Assembly: GCF_003324565.1 (NCBI RefSeq)
Contig: NZ_QOLA01000001.1
Location: forward strand, 310,001-374,000
Origin: Streptomyces sp. SDr-06
GTDB lineage: Bacteria; Actinomycetota; Actinomycetes; Streptomycetales; Streptomycetaceae
Reading direction: 5' to 3'
Length of the DNA: 64,000 bases
The notes below the pieces were generated by a model. That model had not been told where the DNA came from. It searched no databases and saw only the letters and a list, made by a program, of their open reading frames with translations. This document shows, piece by piece, positions 33,867 to 43,230 of the stretch; positions within the stretch are counted from its first letter, which is position 1, and each line of letters begins with the position of its first letter. The translations under genes and the position numbers were made by a program.

Positions 33867-34427
33867 TCAGGGAAGCCGCTTGGCCGCCCGCCATTGCGGT
33901 GCGAGCACCGACCAGATCTCCTCGTCGTGCCGCTCGCCCCGGTAGAGGTAGCTCTCCCGCAGCACCCCGTCCCTGGTCATGCCCAGACGTCGGGCCACGG
34001 CGATGCTGGGTTTGTTCCGCGCCGAGGCCCACCACTCCACCCGGTGGACGCCGCGCTCCTCCACGGCCCAGTCGATGATCACGCGCATGGCCCGGGTCAC
34101 CAGGCCCCTGCCCACCGCCGCCGGCTCCAGCCAGCAGCCCGCCTCCGCCACACCCTGTGCGAGGTCCAGCCTCCGGAACAGCACCGCGCCGACCAGCCTG
34201 CCGCCCGACCGGATGCCGTAGAGGCGCCCGGTGTCGGCCGCCGCCCGGTCCGCGTACGCCTGGAGGAAGGACCGGCTCGACGCGAGGTCGGTCACGACGT
34301 CCGGAAGCCCGTTGTACTGCCCGATGAACTCCCGGCCCCGGTTCACATGGTCCAGGAACTCCTTGGCCTGCCACGGTTCGAGCGGGCCCAGCTCGGCGCC
34401 GTCCTCCCCCAGGCACATCGCGTACAT
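33867..34427 (-). CDS. GNAT acetyltransferase, RimJ/RimL type
   Basis: A 186-residue acetyltransferase. The acetyl-CoA loop is RGLVTRAMRVIIDWAVEE, preceded by GCWLEPAAVG, and followed by HRVEWWASARNKPSIAVARR and LGMTRDGVLRESYL, the ribosomal-protein N-acetyltransferase pattern. ATG 34427 is chosen because GGAGG lies 6 bases upstream. Substrate unknown (protein N-terminus or small amine). Confidence 0.88.
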   Translation of the reverse strand: MYAMCLGEDGAELGPLEPWQAKEFLDHVNRGREFIGQYNGLPDVVTDLASSRSFLQAYADRAAADTGRLYGIRSGGRLVGAVLFRRLDLAQGVAEAGCWLEPAAVGRGLVTRAMRVIIDWAVEERGVHRVEWWASARNKPSIAVARRLGMTRDGVLRESYLYRGERHDEEIWSVLAPQWRAAKRLP

Positions 34428-34645
34428 CCACACCCTCCACGGTCTCGGTCGGCCTGCGGCGCAGATCCTCTCACGCGGCCCGGGGCCCCTTGGGGCCCAT
34501 GGCTTGCCCGGGCCGTTGGGGCCTCGGCGCTCCTCGGGCCCATGTGGTGTCGCCCTGTGGATGGCATGGGATCCGTGGAGGCGACGCGGGTAGTGAGCGT
34601 GCGGCAAGGGTGTGCGGTCGCACCACAGGGGCCCAACCGGGCCTG

Positions 34646-34675
34646 CCCCGGGCCGACTTCACGGTCGGCCCGGGG
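34646..34675 (-). terminator. Hairpin terminator of the isomerase-like gene
   Basis: CCCCGGGCCGAC (34646-34657) pairs perfectly with GTCGGCCCGGGG (34664-34675) over TTCACG, 30 bases beyond the minus-strand stop at 34705. Confidence 0.8.
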
Positions 34676-34704
34676 TCGGTGATTGTGGCTGAGCCCGGGG
34701 CCCG

Positions 34705-35547
34705 TCAGAACTCGGAGTTGGCGACCCACCGCCTGAGCAGGTCGTCGTCGCCCGACGTTGCGAACGCCTCCGAGCCGGGGCCGAGGCGTCCGTACATCAG
34801 CAGGAGCAGATCGGCCGCGGCCCCCTCGACGGTGGCGTGCGCCGCGGGTGCGTCCGTCTCGGCCGCGGGGTTCTGGTCGAGCCCGAAGCCGTCGGGGCGA
34901 AGGCGGACCAGCCAGTCACCGGCCCGGTCGGCGCAGCGGAAGCGAATGGTTTCGCCGTCGCCACGCAGATGGGCGGTCTTGGGGGCGAAGGGGGCGGCGA
35001 ACGGCAGGTTGACCAGGAACTCGTCCACCCCGTCGACCGCGAGGGCGGGATCGATCGCGGGCCGCAGGCCCAGGGCGAGTTCCGCGTCGACCCGGTGCAC
35101 CAGCGTCTCGAACAGCATGCGCCGCATCCAGAACCGGGCGTGCGGATCGGCGCCCCACACCCACATCGCGGCCTGCGCGTCGGTGTCGGCGAACGCCTGG
35201 TCCGCCACCTGCGAGCTGTCCGTCAGCCAGGCGCGGTAGCCGGAGTCGTGCGCGGGCAGGTCGAGTTCCACGTCGCGGCTCAGGGGCCGCTCCTGAATGC
35301 GGCTGCGCAGCAGCCCGGAGAACCAGCGCTGCACGCTCCCGGTGTGCCGGATGAGGTCGACGAGGGTCCAGCCGGGGCAGCTCGGCACCGGTGTCGCCAG
35401 GTCCGCGTCCTGGACGGCCGCCACGAACTTCGCGGTCTCGGCCATCACCGCGTCGCAGTGGGTCGCCGGGGCACAAGCCCACCGCGAAACCGGCACACCG
35501 TCCTTACCCATGTCGCTGTCCATCCCACTGCCCGTCTCGCTGCCCAT
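34705..35547 (-). CDS. Mycothiol-dependent maleylpyruvate-isomerase-family protein
   Basis: A 280-residue protein. The N-terminal DinB-like four-helix bundle includes the metal-site pattern CPGWTLVDLIRHTGSVQRWF and later FETLVHRVDAELALG; the C-terminal domain has AHATVEGAAADLLLLMYGR. This is the MDMPI family, which uses mycothiol, the actinobacterial thiol, in isomerase or transferase reactions. ATG 35547 follows GGAGAAGG; other in-frame ATGs at 35523 and 35511 are possible. Substrate unknown. Confidence 0.85.
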   Translation of the reverse strand: MGSETGSGMDSDMGKDGVPVSRWACAPATHCDAVMAETAKFVAAVQDADLATPVPSCPGWTLVDLIRHTGSVQRWFSGLLRSRIQERPLSRDVELDLPAHDSGYRAWLTDSSQVADQAFADTDAQAAMWVWGADPHARFWMRRMLFETLVHRVDAELALGLRPAIDPALAVDGVDEFLVNLPFAAPFAPKTAHLRGDGETIRFRCADRAGDWLVRLRPDGFGLDQNPAAETDAPAAHATVEGAAADLLLLMYGRLGPGSEAFATSGDDDLLRRWVANSEF

Positions 35548-35753
35548 GTGCGCGCACCTTCTCCGTTGTGCTCTTACCGTCCGACAGACCGGCCGGATCG
35601 CGCTCGGGGCGCGCCTCCTCCACCGTCTGCCGCAATCAGTGTGCTCCGAGCACAGTCGGCCGGAGGACTCGGGTTGCCTCTCGTGCGGTGTGGTGGGACC
35701 CCATTCGGCCAGGCGTGACGTGTGTGGGACGCAGGGCGGTGTATTCAGGAGTG

Positions 35754-36917
35754 ATGGATCTTCAGGCCCTGCGCCCGGCCCGCCACCGTTCCCAGGCGGC
35801 GCGTCACGCACTGCTGACGGTGCCGTTCGCGATGATCGCGCTCGTTACGACGGGGGATGTGCTCGCCCCGCCCGACGTGCACCTCGGCCCCTTCCTGGCG
35901 GCGGCCCCCGCCGTCACGGCCTCGTTCGCCGGACCCCGCACCACCGGGTTCATCGGCGCCGTGGCGGTGCTGGCGCAGGTGGTCGTCGCGATGGTGCGCG
36001 GCAGCGTCACCGACCTCAACCACACCTTTCAGATCATCACCCTGATCCTGATCTCGGTGTTCGTGACGATCTTCGCCCATCTGCGCGAGGTGCACGAGAA
36101 GGAGCTGGTGCAGTTGCGATCGGTGGCCGAGGCCGCCCAGCAGGTCGTGCTCCGGCCTCTGCGCGAACACCTCGGCCCGCTGCGCCTCGCGAGCGTGTAC
36201 CTGGCCGCGGCGGCGGACGCGCAGATCGGCGGCGACCTGTACGCCGCCGCCCGCACCACCCACGGCACCCGGCTCATCATCGGTGACGTACGAGGCAAGG
36301 GCCTTGAGGCGGTCGGGGACGCGGCGCTGGTGCTGGGCGCGTTCCGGGCCTCCGCCCACCAGGAGGCCGATCTGCCGGGCCTGGTCGGCTACCTGGAACG
36401 CGCGGTCGCGCCGGACCTGGACCACGCGCATCGGGACGGCGGCGCCGACGCCGACGCGCCCTTCGACGACCGCAGCGAGGCGTTCATCACCGCCGCCCTG
36501 CTCGACATCCCCGACCTGGGCCAGGCCTTCGAGATCGTGAACTGCGGCCATCCGCCGCCCCTGCTGCTGCGCGGCAACCGGGTCATCCCCCTGGAGGTCG
36601 ACCATCCGTCGCCGCCCCTGGGCCTGGCCGACCTCGCCCATTCCCCGCTCGCCCCGCAGGGCTTCGCGTTCGAGCCGGGCGACATCCTGCTCCTCTACAC
36701 CGACGGCGTCCTCGAGGCCCGCGACGAGTCGGGCACCTTCTATCCACTGGCGGAACGCGCGGCCGCCTGGCGCGGCTCCGGCCCGCGCGCCCTGCTGAGC
36801 CATCTGCGTGACGACCTGCTCGCCCACACCCCCGGCGGGACGCTGGGTGACGACGCCGCGATGGTCGCCATCGAACGGCTCCGCCCACCCACCGAGCGGG
36901 GTGCGCCCCGCCTGTAG
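35754..36917 (+). CDS. Membrane-bound PP2C/SpoIIE-type serine phosphatase
   Basis: A 387-residue protein with a short N-terminal membrane region of about four hydrophobic segments (18-110) and a SpoIIE phosphatase domain. Metal-binding motifs are visible: AQIGGDLYAAA, IIGDVRGKGLEAV, EIVNCGHPPPLLL, LLLYTDGVLEARD and GDDAAMVAI. It should dephosphorylate an anti-sigma antagonist or similar. No sensor PAS/GAF domain is present; the membrane part may sense. ATG 35754 (or GTG 35751) follows AGGAG. Confidence 0.88.
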   Translation: MDLQALRPARHRSQAARHALLTVPFAMIALVTTGDVLAPPDVHLGPFLAAAPAVTASFAGPRTTGFIGAVAVLAQVVVAMVRGSVTDLNHTFQIITLILISVFVTIFAHLREVHEKELVQLRSVAEAAQQVVLRPLREHLGPLRLASVYLAAAADAQIGGDLYAAARTTHGTRLIIGDVRGKGLEAVGDAALVLGAFRASAHQEADLPGLVGYLERAVAPDLDHAHRDGGADADAPFDDRSEAFITAALLDIPDLGQAFEIVNCGHPPPLLLRGNRVIPLEVDHPSPPLGLADLAHSPLAPQGFAFEPGDILLLYTDGVLEARDESGTFYPLAERAAAWRGSGPRALLSHLRDDLLAHTPGGTLGDDAAMVAIERLRPPTERGAPRL

Positions 36918-36974
36918 GGACCCGATGATGGGGAGAACCTGTGCAGCGTACGCATCCGAGAGGCGGGAGCAGGC

Positions 36975-37760
36975 ATGCCGCAGGAACCAGCGGGTGAGAA
37001 GCCGGCTCCCGAGGGCGAGCGGGCCTGGTCCGGCCGCGAGGGCGCCCGGGCGTTCGCCTCGGTGGACGCGGCCACCGACTGGCTGCTCGGCTATCCCTTC
37101 GTCTTCAGGGCCCTGGCCGAACACGGGGCCGCCGGGGTTCTGCTGGACTTCGGCTGTGGGCCCGGCCGCGTCGCCGCTCACGCGGCCCACCGGCTCGGCA
37201 TGCGGATCATCGGCGTGGACACCTCCCCCGACATGCTCGCCCTGGCCCGCCGGCAGGGCACCCCCGGCGCCGAGTACCACCTGATCACCGACGGCCGGGC
37301 CGACGCACTGTCCGATGGCTGTGCGGACGCCGCGATGTGCAACCACGTCCTGGCGTCACTGCCCGACGAGCGGACCGTCCTCGACGTGTTCGGCGAGATC
37401 CACCGGCTGCTGCGCCCCGGAGCGCCGCTCGTCCTGCTCACCACGGACCCCGCGGCGAGCGGCATCGAGTACGCGTCCTTGCGGGTGGGCGAGCCCGGCG
37501 TCGCCTACCGGCCGGGACAGCCCATGACCGTACGCCTGCGCCGGACCGACGGCACCTGGCAGACCATGCCGAACCACGCCTGGCCCCCGGCCACGATCCG
37601 CGCCCTCCTGGAGCGTGCCGGGTTCACCGGGCCCACCCAGCACCACCCGACGCCGGACGAAGCGCGAGAGGTGGCCGAGCCGAGCCATGTGCACAGCCGC
37701 GACTGGGTCGCCGAACGGCGGCTTCCGCCCCTGGTGGTGACGGTCGCGATCCGGGACTGA
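36975..37760 (+). CDS. SAM-dependent methyltransferase
   Basis: A 261-residue class I methyltransferase with motif I LLDFGCGPGRVAAH, motif II IIGVDTSPDMLALA and the post-motif AAMCNHVLASLPDE; the region ERAGFTGPTQH near the C-terminus is typical of Methyltransf_11/25 proteins. It follows the phosphatase by 57 bases in the same direction and may be co-transcribed. Substrate unknown. Confidence 0.85.
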   Translation: MPQEPAGEKPAPEGERAWSGREGARAFASVDAATDWLLGYPFVFRALAEHGAAGVLLDFGCGPGRVAAHAAHRLGMRIIGVDTSPDMLALARRQGTPGAEYHLITDGRADALSDGCADAAMCNHVLASLPDERTVLDVFGEIHRLLRPGAPLVLLTTDPAASGIEYASLRVGEPGVAYRPGQPMTVRLRRTDGTWQTMPNHAWPPATIRALLERAGFTGPTQHHPTPDEAREVAEPSHVHSRDWVAERRLPPLVVTVAIRD

Positions 37761-37792
37761 CCACCGGGCGCCTCCGCCTTCTTGGTGGTGGT

Positions 37793-38131
37793 TCAGAGGT
37801 TGCGCTCAAGGAAGTCCCGCAACGCCGGCCGGTCCATCGCGCCGGTCTCGGCGGCCGCCGCCTCCCCGTCCTTGATCAGGACGACGGAGGGCGCGGCGGT
37901 GACTCCGTAGCGCTGAACGGGAGCCGGGCACCGAGTCATGTCGACCTTGACGACGGTCAGCCGCCCCGCGTACTCCTCCGCGATCTCCCCCACGACGGAG
38001 TCCATCTCCCTGCACACCGTGAGAGCCTTCGGCCAGCTCCCGCAGAAGTACCCGAGGACCGGGCCGTCGGCCATGGCGAGGATGAAGTCGAACTCACGGT
38101 TCTCCAGCGGTTGATGGACCCTGCGGGCCAT
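37793..38131 (-). CDS. Thioredoxin-fold protein lacking the CxxC active site
   Basis: A 112-residue thioredoxin-like protein. Fold landmarks are present: PVLGYFCGSWPKALTVC for strand and active-site loop, LTVVKVDMTRCPAPVQRYGV, and the cis-Pro loop TAAPSVVLIKDGE. Where thioredoxins read WCGPC this protein reads WPKAL, so both redox cysteines are missing; Cys30, Cys40 and Cys68 are elsewhere. It could be a binding or chaperone-like member or use a different Cys pair. ATG 38131 has GAGGAG at 4 bases. It converges with the methyltransferase gene. Confidence 0.8.
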   Translation of the reverse strand: MARRVHQPLENREFDFILAMADGPVLGYFCGSWPKALTVCREMDSVVGEIAEEYAGRLTVVKVDMTRCPAPVQRYGVTAAPSVVLIKDGEAAAAETGAMDRPALRDFLERNL

Positions 38132-38424
38132 GGCACTCCTCATGTTCCGATCGATACGCCGGTCATCGGTGCACTGGACACTGGTGAGCGGCACGCGCCT
38201 CCATCATCGCCCGGGTGCCGGGCGGCCCGCCGCGTGCTCATCGGCGGCCGCCCGCACCGCCCGTCGCTCCAACCGGCGGACCTGCGACGACGAACACGTT
38301 TCGCTTCCGTATTGGGCAGGTCATGGAACGGTGACGAGGCTGGCGGGCGGCCGTGTTCCCGTACTAAGAAGTGTGATCACAGAGATCGCTTTTGACGGTC
38401 CACAGTCATGCATGGGGGAGAACA

Positions 38425-39096
38425 GTGAGCATTTTCGGCGTGCGACGGACCACGTACGGTGCCATCGGCGTGGCGGTCGTCGGGGTGTTGGCCCTGAGCG
38501 GCTGTCAGAACAACGACGACAAGGGCGACGGCGGAAAGGCCTCGAACCCTCCTGCCGCCGGGTCGAGTCAGCCCAGCCAACCCGCGCAGCCCAGCGCGTC
38601 CGCCCCTGCCCAAGGCGGCGGCACGGCCGGCGGCGCCGGCATGGCTCAGGCGGGCCAGAGCTTCAAGATAGGTGAGGCGGCGCAGATTCCGTTCAGCTAC
38701 GGAACCACCACGAAGGGCACCATCGCGCTCACCGTCACCTCGATCGACCAGGGCCAGCCCGGCGATCTGGCCCCGCTCAAGCTGGGCGACCAGGTGAAGG
38801 GGAAGGTCCCCTACTACGTGCGGTACTCGATCAAGAACACCGGCACCACCGACCTCGCCTACGCGTCGGTGGGTCATATCAAGGGCCTCCTCGGGGACGG
38901 CACCGCGGCCCAGGACCTCATGGTCATCGGGTCGTTCGACAAGTGCCCGAGCGACTCGCTGCCCAAGGGCTTCACCAACGGCCACACCCAGACCGGCTGC
39001 GCGGTCGCCCTGGCACCTTCCGCCGCGACGAAGGTGACATCGGCCGAGTACTGGGGCGACCCCTTCACCCTCGGCAAGGGCATCACCTGGAAGTGA
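38425..39096 (+). CDS. Lipoprotein with DUF4352-like domain
   Basis: A 223-residue lipoprotein: lipobox LSGC near residue 27, a Ser/Pro/Gln-rich linker (about 35-72), then a beta-sandwich domain (IALTVTSIDQGQPGDL, YYVRYSIKNTGTTDLAYASV, FTNGHTQTGCAVALAP). VRYSIKNTG is the typical DUF4352/TelA-adjacent immunoglobulin pattern. A disulphide between CPSD and GCAV is likely. GTG 38425 follows GGGGGAG. Function unknown, outside the membrane. Confidence 0.8.
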   Translation: MSIFGVRRTTYGAIGVAVVGVLALSGCQNNDDKGDGGKASNPPAAGSSQPSQPAQPSASAPAQGGGTAGGAGMAQAGQSFKIGEAAQIPFSYGTTTKGTIALTVTSIDQGQPGDLAPLKLGDQVKGKVPYYVRYSIKNTGTTDLAYASVGHIKGLLGDGTAAQDLMVIGSFDKCPSDSLPKGFTNGHTQTGCAVALAPSAATKVTSAEYWGDPFTLGKGITWK

Positions 39097-39126
39097 CACA
39101 GTCCGGGCCCCACTCATAGGGCGGCA

Positions 39127-39163
39127 CCACACCCCGCGTCGCCTCGTGCGGCGCGGGGTGTGG
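39127..39163 (+). terminator. Hairpin terminator after lipoprotein gene
   Basis: CCACACCCCGCG (39127-39138) and CGCGGGGTGTGG (39152-39163) form a perfect 12-bp stem with a 13-base loop, 30 bases after the stop. Confidence 0.85.
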
Positions 39164-39361
39164 CGCATGTATGGGGTGCTTGTGGCGCGGAGCCCAAGTC
39201 TCCCGGTGTGGCGAAGGCCCGGGAGGCTCCCCGCCGTCGTCCGGGGCAAGGCCGTCGGGGGTGGATCCGGTGACCCCTGCCCGGCGAGGTGTGCCACCGG
39301 GCGGGAGCGAGGGGCGGATACTGGCGGCGTTCCGTACCGCCGCGCGCCCGAGGAGCCGGTC

Positions 39362-40420
39362 ATGGCCCTGCTTCCCCCGCCCTGCACCCCTCCGCCCGGG
39401 GCCCTCGCCCGACGTTCGGTACTGCTCGGCACGGCGGCCTGGTGCGTGGGCGCCGCAGGCTGTTCGGGCGGGGCGAAATCGCCGTCGGATTCCTCGTCCC
39501 CCTCCGCCGGTTCGCGTTCCCCGGGTGCGTCCGCGCAGGCATCCGGCTCACCGTCCGACGCCGAGAGACCCCGTGCCGCCCTCCCGAAGGCCATCTCCTG
39601 GCGACCGGGACCCGGAGAGATCGAGCCCGCGGCCAAGCTCGCCGCCGTCCGGCTCGTGGAAGCGCTCGGTACGTGGCCGGACGGGCAGGGCAGCGAGCGG
39701 GCGGCCGCCGCCCGGGCCGCGGCGCTGGGCATCTCCGCCACCCCGGCGGCTCAACTGGCCGCACAGGCAGGCTCGTTGAGGCCTACCGCCGACGCCGCTG
39801 TCGTCCGCGTGATCGACGCCCAGTACGGCGGCATCCTGACCGACACGGCGAGCGTTCTGGTGGTCTGCGACCAGCCCACCCTGCTCGGCTCGGTCGTCCA
39901 CCCCGGGGGCACCACGGTCGACGTACGGCTCAGCCGCACCTCCGCCGGCTGGAAGGTCACCACCCTGCACCCCGCCGCACCCGGCCCCGCCACGGCTCTG
40001 GACGCGGCCGCGCGGGAGGTGTTCGCCCAGTCCCGGATCGAGTTGCCGCCCGCCTCGGCCGCCGACATCCGCAGCGGCGCCGTGCACGACAGCGTGCTGC
40101 GCGCGATGCTCCAGCTCGCGGGCGGCTACCGCTTGTCGGTCAGCGTCGTACGCTCCGGACACCCGCTGGACGTGTTCGGTACCGACCGCCCCAGCGACCA
40201 TCCGCTCGGCCGCGCCTTCGACGTCTGGCGCATCGACGGCCACGCCGTCGTCGACCCGGCGACGTCCCGCACGCTGATCACCGCCTTCATGCGGGCCGCC
40301 GCGGCGGCCGGTTCCTACAACGTCGGCGGCCCCGTGCAGCTGTCGGGCGGAGCCACGGCGAACCAGTTCTTCTCCGACGACACCCACCACGACCATGTGC
40401 ACGTCGGCTTCACCTCCTGA
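39362..40420 (+). CDS. Tat/Sec lipoprotein with peptidase M15-like metal-binding C-terminus
   Basis: A 352-residue lipoprotein: ARRSVLLGTAAWCVGAAGC with an AAGC lipobox and an RR pair suggesting Tat export, then a Ser/Pro-rich linker. The C-terminal domain has DHPLGRAFDVW and HDHVHVGF, the spacing of zinc ligands (H-x6-D and H-x-H) seen in M15/D-Ala-D-Ala peptidase folds. The usual catalytic Glu is not obvious, so activity is uncertain. ATG 39362 follows GAGGAG. Confidence 0.75.
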   Translation: MALLPPPCTPPPGALARRSVLLGTAAWCVGAAGCSGGAKSPSDSSSPSAGSRSPGASAQASGSPSDAERPRAALPKAISWRPGPGEIEPAAKLAAVRLVEALGTWPDGQGSERAAAARAAALGISATPAAQLAAQAGSLRPTADAAVVRVIDAQYGGILTDTASVLVVCDQPTLLGSVVHPGGTTVDVRLSRTSAGWKVTTLHPAAPGPATALDAAAREVFAQSRIELPPASAADIRSGAVHDSVLRAMLQLAGGYRLSVSVVRSGHPLDVFGTDRPSDHPLGRAFDVWRIDGHAVVDPATSRTLITAFMRAAAAAGSYNVGGPVQLSGGATANQFFSDDTHHDHVHVGFTS

Positions 40421-40510
40421 CGCCCGCCGCTTCACTGCCCGCGTCGCCTCCCCCGCGATGACCTGGGGCATCGCGAGATGGGGCCGGGAACAGGGCTGCC
40501 GTCGTGGTGC

Positions 40511-41295
40511 TCAGAGCCAGGTGGCCAGCGGGGCACTCGTATGGCTGACAGGGATGGTGTGAGTGACCCACATGGGTCCCGTACACACATGGAGGAGGAA
40601 TGAAGTGGGCTCGTCACGGTAGTTGGGGACCTCACCATGGCGGGCCAGGCCGCTCTGGAGATAGGTGCTGGGGGCGATGGCCAGCGTGGCGCCCGCGAAC
40701 TCCGCGGCGACGGACCGGTGGACATGGCCGGTGAGAACGCGCACGACCCGCGGGTGACGCACGACCACCTCGGCCAGACCCTCGCCGTCGGCCAGCCGCA
40801 TGGCGTCCAGGAAGGGATCCCCACCGGGATCGGAGGATGATGCAGACAGACCAGGGCCGGGGTGTCGGAGCGGCGGCCAAGTACGCCGTCCAACCAGGCG
40901 AGTTGGGCAGCGCCCAGTCGGCCGCCGGGAGATCCGGGCACCTTCGAGTCCAGGACGGCGATCGTGAAGGCGGGGTGGTCCACCACATAGTGGGTGTCGT
41001 GTGATCCGCCCAGGAACGCGGTGCCGCCGAACACCTCCCGCAGCGCCTGGGGGTCGTCGTGGTTTCCGGCAGTCAGATACAGCGGCAACGGAAATCCGTC
41101 GATCACCTCGCGCAGCACCGCGTACTCCTCGGCGCGGCCACGGTTGGCCAGATCCCCCGTGATCACCACGGCGTCCGGTGGCGGATCGAGCGCGAGGACC
41201 CGGGCGAGGGCCCGGCTCAGCGCCTCGGCCGGTGCGCCCGCCAGCGGGCCGGATGTGAGGTGCGGGTCGCTGAGGTGCGCGATGGCCGGGGTCAT
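40511..41295 (-). pseudogene. Frameshifted CpdA-like metallophosphoesterase
   Basis: The N-terminal frame from ATG 41295 carries [32 protein letters not shown] and [12 protein letters not shown], the class III cyclic-nucleotide phosphodiesterase motifs. The final motif LTGHVHRSV and the natural C-terminus lie in the next frame, to a stop at 40511. The break is at 40814-40822 (GGGATCC after a G run); one extra base would rejoin [13 protein letters not shown] and give a 261-residue enzyme. Read as written, the first frame runs on to 40432 as nonsense. It is either a recent mutation or a sequencing error. Confidence 0.85.
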
Positions 41296-41445
41296 ACCCG
41301 CAGGCTTCCCGCCATCCGTCCCGGTCGCAACCAGTCACGCTCAGGGCGAAAGGCGTGCCACCCCACGAGCGTGCCACTCTCGGAGGCGGGGAGTCCCCAA
41401 CGCGGCTCCACCTCTTGTTGGTTGAGGCAGGGATCGGGTTCGGGC

Positions 41446-41898
41446 TCACTTGGATGCGAACAACGACCGCAGATGACTGCCGTTGACCAGCGCGACGACG
41501 GCGATCAACAGAACGCCGCAGAGCCCCTGTTCGGCCTTCATCCACAGCGGGAACGCGCCGGGCAGCGCGATGATCGCCGCGATGGCCACCACCATGACGC
41601 CGGAGATGACCCTCAGACGGCGATACGCGGAGCGCGAGCCGCGAGCCGCGCGGACGGCACATCCGTACGTCACCAGGGCGCTGACCACCACGATGGTGCC
41701 GCGGACCCATACGGCCGAGTTCACGTCCGCGGAGTCGTCGCGCAGGAGCACGATGGCCACCAGCGTGAGCACGCTGATGCCGAGGTAGCCCCCGAGGAGG
41801 AGCTTCGTGGCACGGAAGGCCGCCAGGCTGCGCGGGTGGGTGAGGTGTTCCGCGGAAACGGGGGCGGCTGCGGAACGCGAGCTCCGGACGGCGTTCAT
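41446..41898 (-). CDS. Four-helix membrane protein of unknown function
   Basis: A 150-residue protein with four hydrophobic segments (about 31-53, 66-86, 97-118, 125-143), short loops and a charged N-terminus. ATG 41898 is chosen with GAGAGGGGA upstream; the longer frame is arginine-rich. Not recognised. It is followed downstream (minus strand) by the frameshifted phosphodiesterase, 150 bases away. Confidence 0.7.
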   Translation of the reverse strand: MNAVRSSRSAAAPVSAEHLTHPRSLAAFRATKLLLGGYLGISVLTLVAIVLLRDDSADVNSAVWVRGTIVVVSALVTYGCAVRAARGSRSAYRRLRVISGVMVVAIAAIIALPGAFPLWMKAEQGLCGVLLIAVVALVNGSHLRSLFASK

Positions 41899-42358
41899 GT
41901 GGGTCCCCTCTCTTCTCTCGATGGATGACGGCCACGACGAGCGACATACGGGCGGGCCGCACGCCCCTCGCGTGGGTTCAGCGGCCCTTCGTGCGGCCCT
42001 TCCCAGGCTCCGTCTCCGCGGCCGCGCATCCATCGCCCCCACGGACGAATCGCGGTCGGCACGACGTCAGGGCCCTCTGAGGGCCGCCCCGTAGTGGGGC
42101 GCGGCCCCCACCCCTACGGCGATGAGGAGGGGCGCGGCCCCACGTGAGCGGACGGGGGTGGGGGCAGCCCCCACACACGGCGGCCAGGGGCGTGGGACTG
42201 CGCCCCACCGAGCGCGAGGGTTCGGGGACGGCGTGCCACACACATCCGGTAGGACTGTTTCCCCCGTGGGGGTGAGCTCCTGCCGATTCCGGGCGTTTCA
42301 TGATCCGCGGCCGCTAGAAAGGGCCCGTCTTGTCGATCAACAGATGGGCTGTTCCGCC
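41899..42358. other. Hairpin-rich intergenic region
   Basis: No supportable gene. At 42071-42100 two adjacent stems occur, GGCCCTC/GAGGGCC and GCCCC/GGGGC, and GGGGCGCGGCCCC-like segments recur to about 42200, giving a strongly structured stretch between the divergent membrane-protein and ADP-ribosyltransferase genes. Promoters for both should lie at the two ends. Confidence 0.4.
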
Positions 42359-43057
42359 ATGTTGAAGACCGCTCTGCGTGTTCTCGCCGCTACGTCCCTG
42401 GCTGCCGCCTCCCTGACGGTCGCCGCACCCGCCGACGCGACCGTCCACCGCGCGACGACGGCACGCGCGCAGGCGCCCGACACCGAGCCGTGCGGACCGG
42501 TCGGCCCGTTCCGCCCGTCGGACTGGTGGCGGACCACCACCTCCCCCTCCATCGCCCCGGCCGTCCGGCACGCCGCCGAGGACGAGAACTGGCAGTGGCG
42601 CGACGACGCCAACACGCTCTGGCGGGGCGACACCCGCGAGAACGTGCAGCAGCTCTTCGAGGACGGTTTCACCCCGCGGGGCGAGACGGTCACCCCGCTC
42701 GCCGAGTACATCGTCAAGGGTGGCGGTCAGAACACCGCGCACGTCAGCACCAGTTGCGAGAAGTGGGTGGCGCAGAAGTTCGCCACGTACGGCGCGGCGA
42801 AGACGGGATGGGTCTACGAGATCGAGGCACCGGGTGGCATCGACGTCAACGCCACCGCACACCTCAACGGTTACGAGTCCCCCTACCTCTGGAACAAGGA
42901 GATCGACTTTCCCGGCGGTATCAAGGGGAGTCACCTCAAGAAGGCCTGCAAGTACCACCTCCTGAGGACCGACCCGGAGACCCGGGTCAACACGTACGAG
43001 AACCTCGGCTGCCGGACCAACCCCCACTTCGAGCACGCTCTGACCGCCGCGCCCTGA
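42359..43057 (+). CDS. Secreted scabin-like (pierisin-family) mono-ADP-ribosyltransferase
   Basis: A 232-residue protein with a Sec signal (1-27, cut near ADA-TV). The fold shows the R-S-E triad of this toxin class: Arg89 in LWRGDTR, S130-T131-S132 in AHVSTS, and Glu181 in YLWNKEIDFPGG. GFTPRGE and LAEYIV also match the scabin/ScARP/pierisin group, secreted enzymes that ADP-ribosylate guanine bases or nucleosides. The residue two before the Glu is Asn179 where the family has Gln. Four to five cysteines (45, 133, 197, 218) can make disulphides. ATG 42359 is chosen; ATG 42344 is possible. Confidence 0.8.
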   Translation: MLKTALRVLAATSLAAASLTVAAPADATVHRATTARAQAPDTEPCGPVGPFRPSDWWRTTTSPSIAPAVRHAAEDENWQWRDDANTLWRGDTRENVQQLFEDGFTPRGETVTPLAEYIVKGGGQNTAHVSTSCEKWVAQKFATYGAAKTGWVYEIEAPGGIDVNATAHLNGYESPYLWNKEIDFPGGIKGSHLKKACKYHLLRTDPETRVNTYENLGCRTNPHFEHALTAAP

Positions 43058-43099
43058 GCCCGCGGCGGCGGTACCAAGGTACGGATCCCCGGCAGGCCC

Positions 43100-43133
43100 G
43101 GCCGGGTGGCGTCGGCAAGCGCGCCACCCGGCC
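43100..43133. terminator. Hairpin terminator between convergent genes
   Basis: GGCCGGGTGGCG (43100-43111) pairs exactly with CGCCACCCGGCC (43122-43133), between the ADP-ribosyltransferase and the convergent cupin gene. Confidence 0.8.
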
Positions 43134-43230
43134 CCGCCTCTTCGAGGGAAATGTCGTACGACTCCCGGAGGGCGGTCGGTTCGGCGGGGTCGGGCATTCC
43201 GCGACCGTAGGCGGGTGGGGGCGGGCGGGG

